From positions 10,008,307 to 10,072,306 of the forward strand of contig OZ022240.1 in NCBI GenBank assembly GCA_963978895.1: a stretch of 64,000 bases of DNA, given 5' to 3'. Source of the DNA: Erpobdella octoculata (taxonomy: Eukaryota; Annelida; Clitellata; Hirudinida; Erpobdellidae). The translations under genes were made by a program, and so were the position numbers. The notes beneath the pieces were generated by a model. That model had not been told where the DNA came from. It worked only from the letters and a program-made list of their open reading frames with translations, and did not search any database. Shown in pieces: positions 62,375-64,000 of the stretch (the stretch's first letter is position 1; each line of letters begins with the position of its first letter).

Positions 62375-63946
62375 CAGGGTTGTTAAGAGCGGTAGCGCCG
62401 CGCTACCGCTACTGTAGCGGCGCTAATTTTAAGGTAGCGGTAGCGGTAGCGGCGCTACTATTGGCTGAGAAGATCGTTGATGGTAGCGCCGCTACATTTT
62501 TTGGCTGTTCTCAGCGCTATTCGCTACCGCTACTTTTTTTCAAAAACAAAATATGTTTTTTTTATTAATTAAGTGATTTTCAATGTATTTAGTTTTTATT
62601 TGAAGCATGCATGAAACCGGAATCTGGCTGATTGAGCGACGAGCGTGAGCATCTCTTTGAAATGAGGAATCCTTCCTGACCTTGCTAAAGCGAGCGTGTG
62701 CATCTCTTTGAAGCTTAGCAGAAGTGGTATCGGGTGTTAGTGACACTTAGTGATGTTTTGAGGTGTATGGTATCTGGCTGTCTGTTTGAGTGTGTATAAA
62801 CCTACAGTTTGTACGAACAGTTGAAGGCAGTTTTTTTAAACTTTTTATTCAATTGTCTTTTGCTCGTTTGATCTCAAGATCTTGACGTTATTTTTTGTCT
62901 AGTTTTATTCACTGTATGTGACGAATAAAATTGCTGTATATTACAGCAATGTCTTCTACAAGCTTGTTGATTGCTCGAGGCATGAGTGTCTTTGAAACGT
63001 GACCCCTTGGTGTTAGATGACCACTGCCATGCGTGATGCTTTGAAGTGTTTGTGGCCTTTGGTGAATGAGTACATATACGGTTTACGAAAACTGAATTTA
63101 GTTTTTCTGGTGCTGTTTCAACTTTTCCTTCGTTATCGCATGCTTGCTCGAACTTAAAATATATACGTTATTTCTTGTCTAGTTGTTTAATTTTATCTTT
63201 TGTGGGAAAAACAGTCGTTATCTTACCACATAGAACGTACAATATGTCAAAAACCAAAAAACCAAGTAGGGATAATGCTAAAAAGTCTAGTGAAATCGAT
63301 CGTGTAGGGCGGATTTGCGTACCACCGGTTATTTTGTCTACACCGGCGAAGGCGAAACGGAAGGAAGTTCTCTGTATCGTTGTCTGCATTGTCCAACCGG
63401 TACACAAGGAAAGAAAATTTCGTCTGGCAACAAGTCGAGATTCAATTTGAAGAAACACATGACGGTTTGAAATGATGATGTTTTTGCGCATGGCAAAGTT
63501 TTAGTCGTACAAAGAAACTAGAAGGGAAGAGATTTTAATGTTTTAAACTTTAGTGTATTTTCAAACTTTTTTAAATGGTTTTATTTCTTCGAAGTCATTT
63601 TTTCATTGTTATTTTAAGCCATTTAATTAAAAGAAAACAAACGATGGATAACGATGTTGATGATGATGATATAGAAAACAAGTCAGTTTATTAACTCTGA
63701 AGTCAACAAAAATTTGTGTTATTATTGAATGCAACGAAATGATGTTGACGTCATATAAAAATCATATACGGTTTGTTAATGCTACTTTGTAACTTTTTGC
63801 GAGTCCTTATCAGAGTAGCAGTAACAATAGCGGTAGCGGTAGCGACGCTACTTATAAATTTCAGTAGCGGTAGCGCCGCTACTAATAAGACTGGTAGCGG
63901 TAGCGAAGAGCGGCGCTATTTTGAAAAGGTAGCGTTAACAACCCTG
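62375..63946 (+). mobile_element. hAT element, GGTAGCG-word family, with BED-finger remnant
   Basis: 1,572 bp flanked by the exact 8-bp duplication GGTAAACC (62367-62374, 63947-63954). Ends CAGGGTTGTTAAGAGCGG and GCGTTAACAACCCTG. Both arms are runs of GGTAGCGGTAGCGCCGCTAC words. Contains the BED-like fragment at 63244. Confidence 0.95.
63244..63470 (+). pseudogene. Frameshifted BED-finger fragment of hAT transposase
   Basis: Starts MSKTKKPSRDNAKKSSEI; after a frame change it reads LYRCLHCPTGTQGKK then SRFNLKKHM, giving the CxxC pair and the LKKH of a BED finger. No transposase core follows. Confidence 0.6.
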
Positions 63947-64000
63947 GGTAAACCTCTAAAAACCCCGGGCAACGCCGGGTGCCCCCGCTAGCGATTATTG

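Larger units (their letters stand above)
62244..63991 (+). mobile_element. Helitron-like minisatellite element split by a hAT insertion
   Basis: Starts TAGAATCGGATCTAAGG, then GAGCGGGAAAGCGACAGGG minisatellite to 62374; resumes at 63955 with CTCTAAAAACCCCGGGCAAC, ending CGCCGGGTGCCCCCG, CTAG (63988-63991). Inverted counterpart at 42314-42495. Confidence 0.8.

Overview
The window is genomic DNA from an animal, most likely an AT-rich, repeat-laden invertebrate; the sequence does not let me name the species. The reasons are one conserved animal-type gene split by many introns, a wide range of eukaryotic transposons (Copia, APE-type LINE, hAT, Helitron, SINE) and abundant TA, CATA and CT/CA microsatellites. 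There is no sign of operons, plasmids, phage or CRISPR.

One host gene runs through most of the window on the plus strand: a huntingtin-interacting-protein-1 (HIP1/HIP1R/Sla2 family) orthologue. I could place 26 coding exons between 3728 and 53484. Their phases join without a break into 1,100 residues plus stop: most of an ANTH domain, a long coiled coil and a complete C-terminal I/LWEQ (THATCH) actin-binding domain. The first coding exon(s) lie upstream of the window or were not recognised. Two introns have odd donors: GC-AG after exon 19, and CT where GT is expected after exon 3.

Everything else recognisable is mobile DNA, mostly inside the introns. Intron 3 holds a LINE remnant. Intron 4 holds a LINE split by a hAT element that is itself split by a second hAT element. 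Intron 11 holds a young, intact, antisense Copia retrotransposon (19526-23923) with identical LTRs and a copia-style half-tRNA primer site, inserted in an older LINE. Introns 16, 19 and 21 hold several hAT elements with 8-bp target duplications and Helitrons. Intron 25 holds a Helitron-like minisatellite element, a solo LTR with four CACGTG motifs, and a long perfect inverted repeat beside an orphan ORF. Downstream of the gene (55.5-64 kb) are SINEs, hAT fragments, Helitron-like elements, a 583-codon LINE reverse-transcriptase ORF, a long TATG array and a terminal hAT element nested in a Helitron-like element.

The most unusual pattern is shared architecture. At least seven distinct hAT-like families here have termini built from densely iterated, family-specific short words (GATACG, AATCGG, ACCGGTAT, TTCGGG, GGTAGCG, AAACGAAA, AAAATGTCCC), mostly in inverted orientation at the two ends; exact 8-bp target duplications flank five of them (all copies seen except one with a 7-of-8 match). 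Nested insertions and sister copies that act as empty sites allow many boundaries to be read to the base.
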